Assembly (NCBI GenBank): GCA_913060595.1
Contig: CAJXSA010000239.1
Location: 1 to 6,156 of the forward strand
DNA from: an uncultured Ignavibacteria bacterium
GTDB taxonomy: Bacteria > Bacteroidota > Ignavibacteria > SZUA-365
Length of the DNA: 6,156 nucleotides
Direction: 5' to 3'
Shown here piece after piece: positions 1 through 6,075 of the stretch. Positions within the stretch are counted from its first letter, which is position 1. Each line of letters opens with the position of its first letter. The notes under the pieces were generated by a model that was not told where the DNA came from, ran no database searches, and saw nothing but the letters and a program-made list of their open reading frames with translations. The position numbers and the translations under genes were made by a program.

Positions 1-258
1 CAGCTTGCGAACATGTTCCGGGGATCCATGCCGGAGGGCAGCCTTGACAAATCCATTCACTATCTGAAGTCGGCTGTCCGCGTGGCGCCGAAAGTGTTCC
101 GACATCGCTATGAACTGGCGCTGAGCTATATCGCCGCGGATCGCCTGGAAGACGCCGCATCGAGCTTCCGTGCAGCGCTGAAGTGCCCCACCAGCTGGAA
201 AACCGACGATCGCCGTCGTCCCCGCATCCGGGAATGGCTGGAAGACAACGAACTCTGA
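1..258 (+). CDS. C-terminal part of a tetratricopeptide-repeat (TPR) protein, 5' truncated
   Basis: The frame is open from base 1, so the gene begins outside the window; the first ATG at 13 is probably internal. The visible 85 residues contain helical TPR-like sequence. One unit (about residues 21-37, IHYLKSAVRVAPK) is followed by a good repeat (about 42-71) with the expected small and aromatic positions: YELALSYIAADR, then AASSFRAALKCP. The end resembles the last repeat of short TPR proteins of the RMD1-like type common in Bacteroidota relatives, where an unusual TPR carries 'MPEGSLDKSI'. Family knowledge gives protein-protein scaffolding only; no partner or pathway can be read from this fragment. 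Any signal peptide would lie upstream, outside the window. The gene converges on the methyltransferase gene with a 15-bp gap. I am fairly sure of the TPR fold and make no claim about function. Confidence 0.75.
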   Translation, partial: QLANMFRGSMPEGSLDKSIHYLKSAVRVAPKVFRHRYELALSYIAADRLEDAASSFRAALKCPTSWKTDDRRRPRIREWLEDNEL

Positions 259-273
259 TCCTGCGCGCCGTCT

Positions 274-1002
274 TCAGGGAAGCGGCGGCGCGATGCTCCC
301 CTTCGTGATTTCATAAACGCTGATCTCCACCTCGCGATCGTGCAGCCTCGTCATGCGCGCGTGTCGCCGGTAGCGGAATCCACGCGCAGTGAGCGCCTCG
401 AAAAACGGTATCGCGATCACGCGGTTGGGTTCTGCGAGCAGCACGGTGCCGTCCGTTTGCAGGACCTGGTCGAGGAAGTCGGCGAGGGGTTTGACGAAGC
501 GCTTCTCGTAGATGACATCGGCCGCGAGAATCAGGGGCCAGCGCTCTTCCGGAGGATGTCGAAAATCCATATGCCGGACATTCACGGCGACGCCCGGGAG
601 ATTCTGCCGGATATTGATCGTCGCCGCGAGACGTGCGTGTTCTTCGAAGTCCGAGCATGTGACGTGTGCGCCCGATGCTGCGGCCAGGATGCCGGGAAGG
701 GCGAGGCCGCAGCCGATTTCAAGAACGCGGCGACCCGCGAGTGGGACACGGTTTTCGGTGAGGAACGCTGCCAGGGCCACGGCGCTGTGCCAGAGTTCCG
801 CCCAGTAGGGGAGACGTTCGTCGACACGGAACTCGTCTTCGGTGATGCGATCGATCAGCTGCTCGATGTCCTTCGCGGTGGTCAGACGTATCTCGTGTCC
901 ACCGATGCGAATATCGAGATCGCGCAGGGGAAAAAGTGCGGCGAGCTCTTCTCGGAGCTGCGCGATGTCATGAGAAGCGGGTTCGTCCGGACCGGGATGC
1001 AT
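274..1002 (-). CDS. class I SAM-dependent methyltransferase, NNT1/METTL (Methyltransf_16) type, probable protein lysine methyltransferase
   Basis: The 242-residue protein has a Rossmann-type methyltransferase domain. Visible signatures are the family entry motif YWAELWHSA (66-74), SAM-binding motif I VLEIGCGLALPG (93-104), acidic motif II SDFE (117-120), and ADVIY (161-165). The last contains the D-x-x-Y (D162, Y165) typical of the family 16 lysine methyltransferases (METTL20/21-like, COG3897). LAEPNR (189-194) follows as a late strand motif. Family members transfer a methyl group from SAM to lysine side chains or N-termini of specific proteins; some small-molecule methyltransferases share the fold, so the substrate is open. 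The start is the ATG at 1002-1000, which shares one base with the stop of the upstream acyl-CoA ligase gene (TGATG). This implies translational coupling and explains the weak Shine-Dalgarno (AGCAGG inside the upstream gene). No membrane segment or signal peptide is seen. The protein appears full length. Confidence 0.85.
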   Translation of the reverse strand: MHPGPDEPASHDIAQLREELAALFPLRDLDIRIGGHEIRLTTAKDIEQLIDRITEDEFRVDERLPYWAELWHSAVALAAFLTENRVPLAGRRVLEIGCGLALPGILAAASGAHVTCSDFEEHARLAATINIRQNLPGVAVNVRHMDFRHPPEERWPLILAADVIYEKRFVKPLADFLDQVLQTDGTVLLAEPNRVIAIPFFEALTARGFRYRRHARMTRLHDREVEISVYEITKGSIAPPLP

Positions 1003-3062
1003 CAGCCTGCTTTTTCAATGCGGATGCGCGCATCGACCGCAGTCACTCCGTCGGGCGTGCCCAGCAGCGGATTGAGGTCGAGCTCCGCGATTTCCGGTGC
1101 CGCCACGCAGAGGGCGGAGAGGCGCACGATCACGTCGGCGAACGCCTGCTCGTTCACGCCGGCCTGTCCGCGCACGCCCTGCAGAATCCTGTATCCTTTC
1201 AGTTCCCGTATCATCGTGAGCGCTTCATCCGCCGAGAGCGGCGCGAGACCCGCGCGCACGTCCTTGAGCACTTCGATGAAAATGCCGCCCAGTCCGCAGA
1301 GCACCATATGCCCGAAACTGTCTTCCTTTTTCGCGCCGGCGAAAAGCTCGGTACCGGAGAGCATCGGCTGCAGCAGCACGGCGGTGGTGTCGGGGATTTG
1401 TATCATACGAGAAAACTCGCTGCGCACGCCGTCCGCGTCCTGCACGTTCAGCACCACGCCGCCCACGTCGGATTTGTGGACGGGACCGACGACTTTCATG
1501 ACCACGGGAAAGCCGAGTTCCGCTGCTTCGCGCACGGCGTCCTCTTCATTGCGCACAACCGCTTCGCCCGCGCGGGGAATGCCGCAGGCGTCAAGCAGCG
1601 TCTGAATGGCGTTCGGGGAGATGTAGCCGTCCGTCGTGTTGTCGACGACTGCGCGTATCGCGTCGATGTCCATTGAAGGCAGTTCTCCTGCATCCGCCGG
1701 ATTCGGCGTATGGTACACGCGTGCGAGCGCGGTTCCGAGACTGACCTCGTCCGGGAAATTGAGCCGTCCGCGGGAAAGGAAGTCATCGACTTCCGCACGC
1801 GCGGTGAGCGTGGAGGGGAGGACGGGGAATATGGGCTTGTTCGCGCTGCGCATTTTTTCGTCCAGTACCGCGTACACGTCGAAGATTTCGACGAGTCCGG
1901 GCGTGCCGAAAATCACCACCATCGCGTCGATGTCATGGAAGCGGGTATCGACGTAATCGATGATGGTGCCGAGCTGCTCTGCGGTGCCCGTGGCGAGGAA
2001 GTCGATGGGATTGGCCACCGAGGAGCCCGGGTAGAGTTTCGTCAGCAGTTCGTCGGCGTCGGGTCCCTCGATATGCGGCACGTTCATGCCGCCGTTGGAA
2101 AGAGCGTCGGTGAGCATGACCGCGGGACCACCGGCGTGCGTGATGATGGTGATGTTCTTTCCCTGCAGCTCCGGGTGCATGAAAATGGAGGCGACGGTGA
2201 TCAGGTCTTCGCGGCCATAGCAGCGCACGATGCCGGCCTTGCGGAACAGCGCGTCGACGGCGACGTCGGAGCTGGCCAGGGCGCCGGTATGCGACGAGGC
2301 GGCACGGCTGCCGGCCTCGGAGGAGCCCGCTTTCACGGCGGCGATACGGCAGCCCTTGCGGATCAGCGAGGAGGCATGGCGCAGCAGTTTGGCGGGATTG
2401 CCGATGGTTTCGATGTACAGCAGCTTCACGCGCGAACTCGTTGCGGGATCGAAGCTTTCGTCAAGGTGTTCGAGAATCTCCTCGACGCCAAGCTGCGCGC
2501 TGTTGCCGACAGAGAAGACGCTGGCGAAGGTCAGTCCTTTCGGTATGCCCGCCTCGAGGATGAAGCAGGCGGTGGCGCCGGAACCGGAGATGAAATCGAC
2601 ACCTTTCGGATCCAGTTTCGGGATCGGTTCGGTGAACACGCTGTTGTGCTGCGGCGTCATAATGCCCACGCAGTTCGGTCCGATGAGCGATCCCCCGACG
2701 CTTTCGATGACCTCGACCACCTGCTGCTCGAGTTCCTTCCCCGCCTCGCTCTCCTCGCTGTAGCCGGCGCTGAGTATGATGAAGCCGCGCGTCCCCTTTT
2801 CCTTCGCCAGCAGCTCAACGACAGGCAGCGTGAACTTTGCCGGAATGGCGATCACGGCGAGGTCCGCCTGGGGCAGATCGGCCGGATCACGATAGCTTTT
2901 CACGCCCTGCACCTCTTCCTCCTTCGGATTCAGCACTGCAAGCGTTCCGGTGAAACCGCCGTCGAGGATGTTTTTCAGGACTTTGCCGCCGGGCTTGTGG
3001 ATGTCGTTCGATCCGCCGACGACGACGATGCTCTGGGGATTCAGCAGCTGGGTTGAAATCAT
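1002..3062 (-). CDS. acetate--CoA ligase (ADP-forming), fused alpha-beta subunits (acyl-CoA synthetase, NDP-forming)
   Basis: The 686-residue protein interconverts acyl-CoA + ADP + Pi with the free acid + ATP + CoA in the cytoplasm, conserving energy at the substrate level. Domain order is the classical alpha-beta fusion. The CoA-binding Rossmann domain is at about 5-130 (SIVVVGGSND at 11-20, IGPNCVGIM at 127-135). Succinyl-CoA-synthetase-like flavodoxin domains span about 150-450; ISGSGA is at 158-163, and SHTGALASSD at 257-266 contains the alpha-subunit phospho-histidine, H258. The ATP-grasp beta part is at about 465-686; HKSDVGGVV at 529-537 contains the second conserved histidine, H529, with GLGGIFIEVLKD (590-601) and ELDLNPLLG (660-668). 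Both histidines of the phosphate-relay mechanism are present, so the enzyme looks active. There is no extra GNAT domain, unlike the Pat-type acetyltransferases that share this fold. Substrate preference (acetyl, propionyl, branched or aryl acids) cannot be read. A strong Shine-Dalgarno supports the start. The downstream methyltransferase is translationally coupled. Confidence 0.93.
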   Translation of the reverse strand: MISTQLLNPQSIVVVGGSNDIHKPGGKVLKNILDGGFTGTLAVLNPKEEEVQGVKSYRDPADLPQADLAVIAIPAKFTLPVVELLAKEKGTRGFIILSAGYSEESEAGKELEQQVVEVIESVGGSLIGPNCVGIMTPQHNSVFTEPIPKLDPKGVDFISGSGATACFILEAGIPKGLTFASVFSVGNSAQLGVEEILEHLDESFDPATSSRVKLLYIETIGNPAKLLRHASSLIRKGCRIAAVKAGSSEAGSRAASSHTGALASSDVAVDALFRKAGIVRCYGREDLITVASIFMHPELQGKNITIITHAGGPAVMLTDALSNGGMNVPHIEGPDADELLTKLYPGSSVANPIDFLATGTAEQLGTIIDYVDTRFHDIDAMVVIFGTPGLVEIFDVYAVLDEKMRSANKPIFPVLPSTLTARAEVDDFLSRGRLNFPDEVSLGTALARVYHTPNPADAGELPSMDIDAIRAVVDNTTDGYISPNAIQTLLDACGIPRAGEAVVRNEEDAVREAAELGFPVVMKVVGPVHKSDVGGVVLNVQDADGVRSEFSRMIQIPDTTAVLLQPMLSGTELFAGAKKEDSFGHMVLCGLGGIFIEVLKDVRAGLAPLSADEALTMIRELKGYRILQGVRGQAGVNEQAFADVIVRLSALCVAAPEIAELDLNPLLGTPDGVTAVDARIRIEKAG

Positions 3063-3069
3063 GAATATG

Positions 3070-3075
3070 CTCCTT
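3070..3075 (-). promoter_or_regulatory. Shine-Dalgarno of the acyl-CoA ligase gene
   Basis: The minus strand reads AAGGAG, then 7 nt, then the ATG at 3062-3060. Motif and spacing are near-ideal. This fixes the start, although a second in-frame ATG in the leader cannot be fully excluded. It contrasts with the weak site in front of queA. Confidence 0.8.
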
Positions 3076-3211
3076 GCTCGTAATGGACACGCCGCGCCCG
3101 CCTCGAATCATCGTCCGGCGGCGGCCACGCGGTTCTCACCCGGTCCGAAATGCGGACATGGGCATCCTTAAAATTGTCGAATTGCGGGATGAAATCAAAG
3201 AAACCGGTATG

Positions 3212-3240
3212 TTACGGGGAACACGGCCGGGTGTGATAAT
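3212..3240 (+). promoter_or_regulatory. possible distal promoter upstream of queA (extended -10)
   Basis: TTACGG (3212-3217) is separated by exactly 17 bp from GATAAT (3235-3240), which is preceded by TGT, giving a TGn extended -10. Transcription would start near 3247, about 220 nt before queA. The match is good by sigma-70 rules, but there is no experimental support and nothing obvious is encoded directly downstream. It may be a second queA promoter or a chance match. Confidence 0.35.
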
Positions 3241-3314
3241 TGGTCGAAATGCTGATGAGGTGGGGAAATCTGCAGACAGGGCGGTCCCGTAAGATATGCT
3301 ATTTCAGGCAATTC

Positions 3315-3332
3315 GTCAACTATTACGTTGAC
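3315..3332. repeat. perfect inverted repeat overlapping the queA -35 box (candidate operator)
   Basis: GTCAAC and GTTGAC form a perfect 6-bp dyad with a 6-bp spacer (TATTAC), centred at about 3323.5. Its right half supplies TTGAC of the predicted -35 element (3328-3333). A protein bound here would compete with RNA polymerase, which is typical operator placement. The half-site spacing (centre to centre 12 bp) suits a dimeric helix-turn-helix regulator bound on one face. I do not recognise the regulator, and a chance dyad of this size is possible. Confidence 0.4.
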
Positions 3333-3358
3333 TACGCCTCCCGATTTTCGTATTTTTG
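3328..3358 (+). promoter_or_regulatory. promoter of queA (and probably ispD and the RsmI-like gene)
   Basis: TTGACT (3328-3333), 17 bp, TATTTT (3351-3356) is a good sigma-70 promoter. The same bases also read TTG (3328-3330), N20, TATTTTTG (3351-3358), which satisfies the Bacteroidota -33/-7 pattern TTG / TAnnTTTG. Transcription would start near 3363-3365, giving a leader of about 100 nt before the queA ATG. The local sequence is AT-rich against a GC-rich background. Confidence 0.65.
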
Positions 3359-3464
3359 TAAATGCGGCGGAGAAGCGTATACCCTTCAGCTTCCTTCGGG
3401 GTGAATTCAGACAATCTTTCTCATTCCGCGTCAGACGATTCCACTACAATCCAGGTCTGGACAT

Positions 3465-4499
3465 ATGAAACTTTCCGATTTCGACTACAATTTTCCCAAA
3501 AGTCTTGTTGCCAAGTACCCTGTCGAGAACCGTGACGAAGCGCGTCTGCTGGTGATTGACCGCGCGACCGGCGACGTGGAGCATAGGACCTTTTCGGACA
3601 TACATGAATACTTCAAGAAAGGCGACTCCCTGGTTCTGAACGACACCAAGGTGTTTCCCGCCCGCCTGATCGGCCGCAAGGAAAAGACCAACGCCAAGAT
3701 CGAGGTGTTCCTGCTGCGCGAGCTCAGCAAGGAAGAGCGTCTCTGGGACGTCATCGTCGATCCCGCACGCAAGGTGCGCATCGGCAACAAGATCTATTTT
3801 TCGGACAAGCTGATGTGTGAGGTCATCGACAACACGACCTCTCGCGGACGCACGGTGCGTTTCAACTACAGCGGCGATTTCTTCAAGCTCATCGACAACG
3901 TCGGCCAGACGCCGCTTCCGCCCTACATCAAGCGCGATCCGGAAGAGAGCGACAAGGACAACTACCAGACCGTGTACGCGCGCGAAATCGGCGCCGTGGC
4001 CGCCCCGACGGCGGGACTGCATTTCACCAAGAAGCTGCTCGGCCGCATGAAGAAAAAAGGTGTGTCCGTCACCTCCGTCCTCCTGCATATCGGACACGGC
4101 ACCTTCCGTCCGGTGGAGGTCGAGGACCTGACCAAGCACAAGATGGATTCCGAATACTACGAGATTCCGCCCGAGGCCTGCGTGGCCGTCAACAAGACAA
4201 AGGACGCGAAGAAGAACGTCTTCGTCTGCGGAACCAGCACCGTGCGTGCGCTGGAATCCAGTGTCACCACCATGCGCCAGCTGGCACCGACTCGCGGCTG
4301 GACCGACAAGTTCATCTATCCCCCGTACGACTTCAAGATCACCGACAAGCTGATCACCAATTTCCATCAGCCGAAGTCGACGTTGCTCATGCTCGTGGCC
4401 GCGTTCAGCGATTACGATCTCATGATGAAAGCATACAAGAAGGCCGTCAAGGAGAAGTATCGCCTGTTCAGTTACGGCGACGCCATGATCATTCTCTGA
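3465..4499 (+). CDS. queA: S-adenosylmethionine:tRNA ribosyltransferase-isomerase (queuosine biosynthesis)
   Basis: The 344-residue protein matches QueA along its whole length and is of normal size. QueA transfers and isomerises the ribosyl part of SAM onto preQ1 at the wobble position (34) of GUN-anticodon tRNAs, making epoxyqueuosine. Signatures are FDYNFPKSLVAKYP (6-19), LVLNDTKVFPARL (56-68), PLPPYIKR (150-157), the block from YQTVYA to GLHFT (167-188, including GAVAAPTAG), LLHIGHGTF (206-214), the MDSEYYEIP segment (227-235), CGTSTVRALE (255-264), TNFHQPKSTLLMLVAAF (298-314) and the C-terminal YRLFSYGDAMII. The start at ATG 3465 fits the family N-terminus. The ribosome site is weak (AGG at 3453-3455), set in a near-palindrome. 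The gene is lysine-rich with many C-ending codons (AAG, AAC, TTC). It is the first gene after the promoter at about 3328-3358, with ispD 71 bp downstream behind a strong hairpin. Confidence 0.96.
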   Translation: MKLSDFDYNFPKSLVAKYPVENRDEARLLVIDRATGDVEHRTFSDIHEYFKKGDSLVLNDTKVFPARLIGRKEKTNAKIEVFLLRELSKEERLWDVIVDPARKVRIGNKIYFSDKLMCEVIDNTTSRGRTVRFNYSGDFFKLIDNVGQTPLPPYIKRDPEESDKDNYQTVYAREIGAVAAPTAGLHFTKKLLGRMKKKGVSVTSVLLHIGHGTFRPVEVEDLTKHKMDSEYYEIPPEACVAVNKTKDAKKNVFVCGTSTVRALESSVTTMRQLAPTRGWTDKFIYPPYDFKITDKLITNFHQPKSTLLMLVAAFSDYDLMMKAYKKAVKEKYRLFSYGDAMIIL

Positions 4500-4517
4500 G
4501 GCCGTTTTCCATTCTCA

Positions 4518-4554
4518 ACGACACAGGCGAAGTACCGTACTTCGCCTGTGCCGT
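4518..4554. other. strong hairpin between queA and ispD
   Basis: The arms at 4522-4534 and 4538-4550 are perfect 13-bp complements (CACAGGCGAAGTA / TACTTCGCCTGTG) around a 3-nt CCG centre. Past one A-C mismatch the stem continues for three more pairs (4518-4520 with 4552-4554). It starts 18 nt after the queA stop and ends 16 nt before the ispD ATG. No run of T follows on either strand, so it is not a classical intrinsic terminator. It could partly terminate, stabilise the 3' end of queA mRNA, or mark a processing point that sets queA and ispD expression apart. Confidence 0.8.
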
Positions 4555-4570
4555 ATTGACCGGAACGCAT

Positions 4571-5263
4571 ATGACTCCATTTACCGTCTGCATTCCCGCC
4601 GCAGGAGCGGGGACCCGCATGAACAGCCCCGTCCCCAAGCAATACCTGCCTCTCTGCGGCCGGCCCGTGATCCTGCACACACTCGATGTTTTCGATACCA
4701 TGCCGGGCTGCGTGCACATCGTCATCGCGACCGATGATCGCGAGACGCTCATGCCCATGCTCGCCGACGCGGCGCTGTCCACTCCCGTGACCGTCGTGCA
4801 GGGCGGCGCACTGCGGCAGGATTCCGTGGCCAACGCACTGGCGGCAGTCGAGGAGGCGGACAGCGTGGTGCTCGTGCATGACGCCGCGCGTCCCTGCGTG
4901 CGCGCCGCGGATGTGCAGGCGGTGGCGGAGGCCGTGGCCGAATACGGTGCGGCTCTGCTGGCGCTGCCGGCGCGTGATACGCTCAAGGAGGTGCGCGGGG
5001 GACTGGTGCAGGGGACGATAGATCGCAGCGTGGTCTGGCAGGCGCAGACACCGCAGGGTGCGCGTGCCTCGCTGCTCCGCCGCGCCTTCGCCCAGGTGAA
5101 CGCGCGCCGCCAGGTAACCGACGACGTCGCCCTGATCGAAGCTCTTGGAGAGGCCGTGCATGTGGTCCAGGGATCCGCGGGAAATCTCAAGATCACCGCG
5201 CCGGAGGACATCCCGCTTGCCGAAGCCATCCTTCGCTCCGAGGGACGGGGAGCGTGCGGATGA
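4571..5263 (+). CDS. ispD: 2-C-methyl-D-erythritol 4-phosphate cytidylyltransferase (MEP pathway)
   Basis: IspD couples CTP with 2-C-methyl-D-erythritol 4-phosphate to give CDP-ME and pyrophosphate, the third step of the non-mevalonate isoprenoid pathway. With the ATG at 4571 the protein has 230 residues, the usual IspD length. Signatures are PAAGAGTRM (9-17) with the nucleotide-binding Arg16, PKQYL (22-26) with Lys23, QGG (77-79), RQDSVANAL (82-90), VHDAARP (102-108), DRS (151-153), QTPQ (159-162), VTDD (182-185) and KITAPED (207-213). I preferred ATG 4571 over the TTG at 4556 because it leaves the canonical short N-terminus, has a GGA-type site (4562-4564) just upstream, and keeps the coding region clear of the hairpin. 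The 3' end overlaps the next gene by ATGA, indicating a bicistronic unit. A related CTP transferase (TarI/BcsD-type) is the main alternative, but the motif set fits IspD best. Confidence 0.94.
   Translation: MTPFTVCIPAAGAGTRMNSPVPKQYLPLCGRPVILHTLDVFDTMPGCVHIVIATDDRETLMPMLADAALSTPVTVVQGGALRQDSVANALAAVEEADSVVLVHDAARPCVRAADVQAVAEAVAEYGAALLALPARDTLKEVRGGLVQGTIDRSVVWQAQTPQGARASLLRRAFAQVNARRQVTDDVALIEALGEAVHVVQGSAGNLKITAPEDIPLAEAILRSEGRGACG
5247..5252 (+). promoter_or_regulatory. Shine-Dalgarno of the RsmI-like gene, inside ispD
   Basis: GGGGAG ends 7 nt before the ATG at 5260. This spacing favours that start over the GTG at 5254, which lies only 1 nt from the motif, and over the ATGs at 5272 and 5275. 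The site lies inside the last codons of ispD. Confidence 0.7.
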
Positions 5264-5961
5264 AAAAGGGCATGATGTATGTCGTCGGAACGCCGATCGG
5301 CCACCCGGATGATATTTCCCTGCGCGCCATCGAAGTGCTGCGCAGTGTCGACTATATCGCCTGCGAAGAGCGGAAAACCGCGCTGCGGCTTCTCGCGCGA
5401 CACGAGATAGAGAAGGATCTGGTCGAGGTCAACGAGCATACCGAGAAAGACGCGACGGATCAGATCGTCCTCGATCTCGCGATGGGAAGAGACGTTGCGC
5501 TCATCTCCGACTGCGGCATGCCCGTGTTCGCCGATCCGGGCACGCATCTGCTCGGCGAGGTCATGGACACCGGCATTCGCGTGACCGCCGTTCCCGGGCC
5601 GACTTCCCTCACGACTGCGCTTGCAGTCTCCGGTTTCGACGCGCATCGATTCTATTTCTACGGTTTTCTATCCCCCAAACGTCCGGAACGAAAAGAAGAG
5701 CTGCGCGCCCTGCGCGACTTCTCCGATCCCGTTGTCTTTCTCGATGCCCCGTACAGGCTCGTGCAGGTACTCGAGGATCTCACGTCCGCCTTCGGCAGTG
5801 GCCCCCCGGCGGCCGTCGCAATCGACCTCACGCTGAAAAGCGAGGAAGTGCGCCGTGGGACATTGCAGCAGCTCAGGGACCATTTCCGCGCGCATAAACG
5901 CAAGTGCGAGTTTGTCATCATCGTCGACGGCGCACCGCAGCGCAGACGGCATCGGCGCTGA
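5260..5961 (+). CDS. divergent RsmI-family (tetrapyrrole methylase fold) SAM-dependent methyltransferase, probable 16S rRNA C1402 2'-O-methyltransferase
   Basis: The 233-residue protein has the fold of RsmI, which 2'-O-methylates C1402 in the 16S decoding centre. Family landmarks are YVVGTPIGHPDDISLRA (7-23), SDCGMP (83-88) then ADPG (91-94), VPGPTSL (111-117) and FYFYGFLSPK (131-140). It differs from standard RsmI at several otherwise conserved points. EDTRHT is replaced by CEERKTA (35-41), SDAGTP by SDCGMP, FYESPHR by LDAPYRL (161-167), and ARELTK by AIDLTLKSEE (187-196). It also stops after IIVDG (220-224) with a basic tail (QRRRHRR) and lacks the C-terminal extension that brings E. coli RsmI to about 286 residues. 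It overlaps ispD by ATGA and has its own Shine-Dalgarno. It is either a lineage-specific short RsmI or a paralogue with another target, so I leave the symbol blank. Confidence 0.8.
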   Translation: MKKGMMYVVGTPIGHPDDISLRAIEVLRSVDYIACEERKTALRLLARHEIEKDLVEVNEHTEKDATDQIVLDLAMGRDVALISDCGMPVFADPGTHLLGEVMDTGIRVTAVPGPTSLTTALAVSGFDAHRFYFYGFLSPKRPERKEELRALRDFSDPVVFLDAPYRLVQVLEDLTSAFGSGPPAAVAIDLTLKSEEVRRGTLQQLRDHFRAHKRKCEFVIIVDGAPQRRRHRR

Positions 5962-5981
5962 AAGCATCACACGTACTTTCC

Positions 5982-6014
5982 GCAGTAATGTACCGTGACA
6001 CACGGAATTACTCC
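5982..6014. repeat. direct repeat copy A (self-complementary)
   Basis: This 33-bp unit matches copy B (6043-6075) at 27 of 33 positions with no gaps, at a 61-bp offset. It folds on itself. AGTAAT (5984-5989) pairs with ATTACT (6007-6012), and inside that CCGTG (5993-5997) pairs with CACGG (6001-6005) around ACA. It starts 20 bp after the stop of the RsmI-like gene. Confidence 0.75.
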
Positions 6015-6027
6015 CGGTGCGGGAGTA
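6009..6027. repeat. hairpin between the repeat copies (TACTCCCG / CGGGAGTA)
   Basis: This is a perfect 8-bp stem around a GTG loop. It shares TACT with the closing arm of repeat copy A, so this stem and the outer stem of copy A cannot both form completely. Confidence 0.7.
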
Positions 6028-6029
6028 TC

Positions 6030-6047
6030 ACTGCCTCCCCAGGCAGT
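6030..6047. repeat. hairpin entering repeat copy B (ACTGCCT / AGGCAGT)
   Basis: This is a perfect 7-bp stem around a CCCC loop. Its right arm shares AGT with the opening arm of repeat copy B, again making the two structures mutually exclusive at their edges. Confidence 0.7.
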
Positions 6048-6075
6048 AATTGACCGTGTCGCGGGGAATTACTCC
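6043..6075. repeat. direct repeat copy B (self-complementary)
   Basis: This is the second copy of the 33-bp unit. AGTAATT (6045-6051) pairs perfectly with AATTACT (6067-6073), with a short inner CCG/CGG. Differences from copy A fall mainly in the loop, while the arms are kept; that is what selection on structure would leave, though two copies are too few to prove it. Confidence 0.75.

Larger units (their letters stand above)
3063..3464. other. 402-bp divergent intergenic region between the acyl-CoA ligase gene and queA
   Basis: No credible protein gene is seen here. The left third (about 3085-3145) is GC-rich, while the rest is clearly more AT-rich than the genes. A small GTCCG/CGGAC dyad (3143-3157, 5-nt loop) lies in the part that would be the leader of the minus-strand gene. 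For the minus strand I found no convincing promoter; the best candidate (TTGATT at 3198-3193, then a TTTTAA-like -10) is poor. For the + strand there are two promoter-like elements, described separately. Between about 3363 and 3464 lies a predicted leader of roughly 100 nt for queA. It shows no recognisable riboswitch; in particular I do not see a preQ1-I aptamer core. Confidence 0.7.

Noticed and set aside
264..292. hairpin CGCGCCG/CGGCGCG at the TPR/methyltransferase convergence, as a terminator
   Set aside because: The loop is 15 nt, there is no T tract on either side, and most of it lies in methyltransferase codons; in GC-rich DNA this is weak.
340..1605. 421-codon + strand open frame antisense to the methyltransferase and ligase genes
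   Set aside because: Its product has no recognisable domain and is rich in Arg, Ser, Ala and Thr; it is the mirror of two well-supported minus-strand genes in GC-rich DNA.
1710..3056. 448-codon + strand open frame antisense to the acyl-CoA ligase
   Set aside because: The composition (His, Asp, Gly, Arg rich) and lack of motifs mark it as a codon-bias shadow of the full-length ligase.
3252..3268. hammerhead-ribozyme-like core (CTGATGA then GAAA)
   Set aside because: The six bases between the core boxes (GGTGGG) cannot form stem II, and I see no matching stems I and III.
3249..3404. 51-codon + strand open frame upstream of queA
   Set aside because: It runs across the proximal promoter and dyad, has no clear ribosome site and no recognisable sequence.
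3363..3464. preQ1 riboswitch in the queA leader
   Set aside because: No preQ1-I core with its A-rich tail was found, and no clear pseudoknot could be drawn by eye.
3444..4367. 307-codon minus-strand open frame antisense to queA
   Set aside because: QueA is conserved end to end on the other strand; the antisense frame shows no family features.
4556..4570. TTG at 4556 as the ispD start
   Set aside because: It abuts the hairpin, adds five residues not expected in IspD, and the ATG at 4571 has a usable upstream site.
4489..5646. 385-codon minus-strand open frame antisense to ispD and the RsmI-like gene
   Set aside because: It spans two conserved genes and the 4518-4554 hairpin, and its translation is low-complexity Ser/Ala/Arg/Thr.
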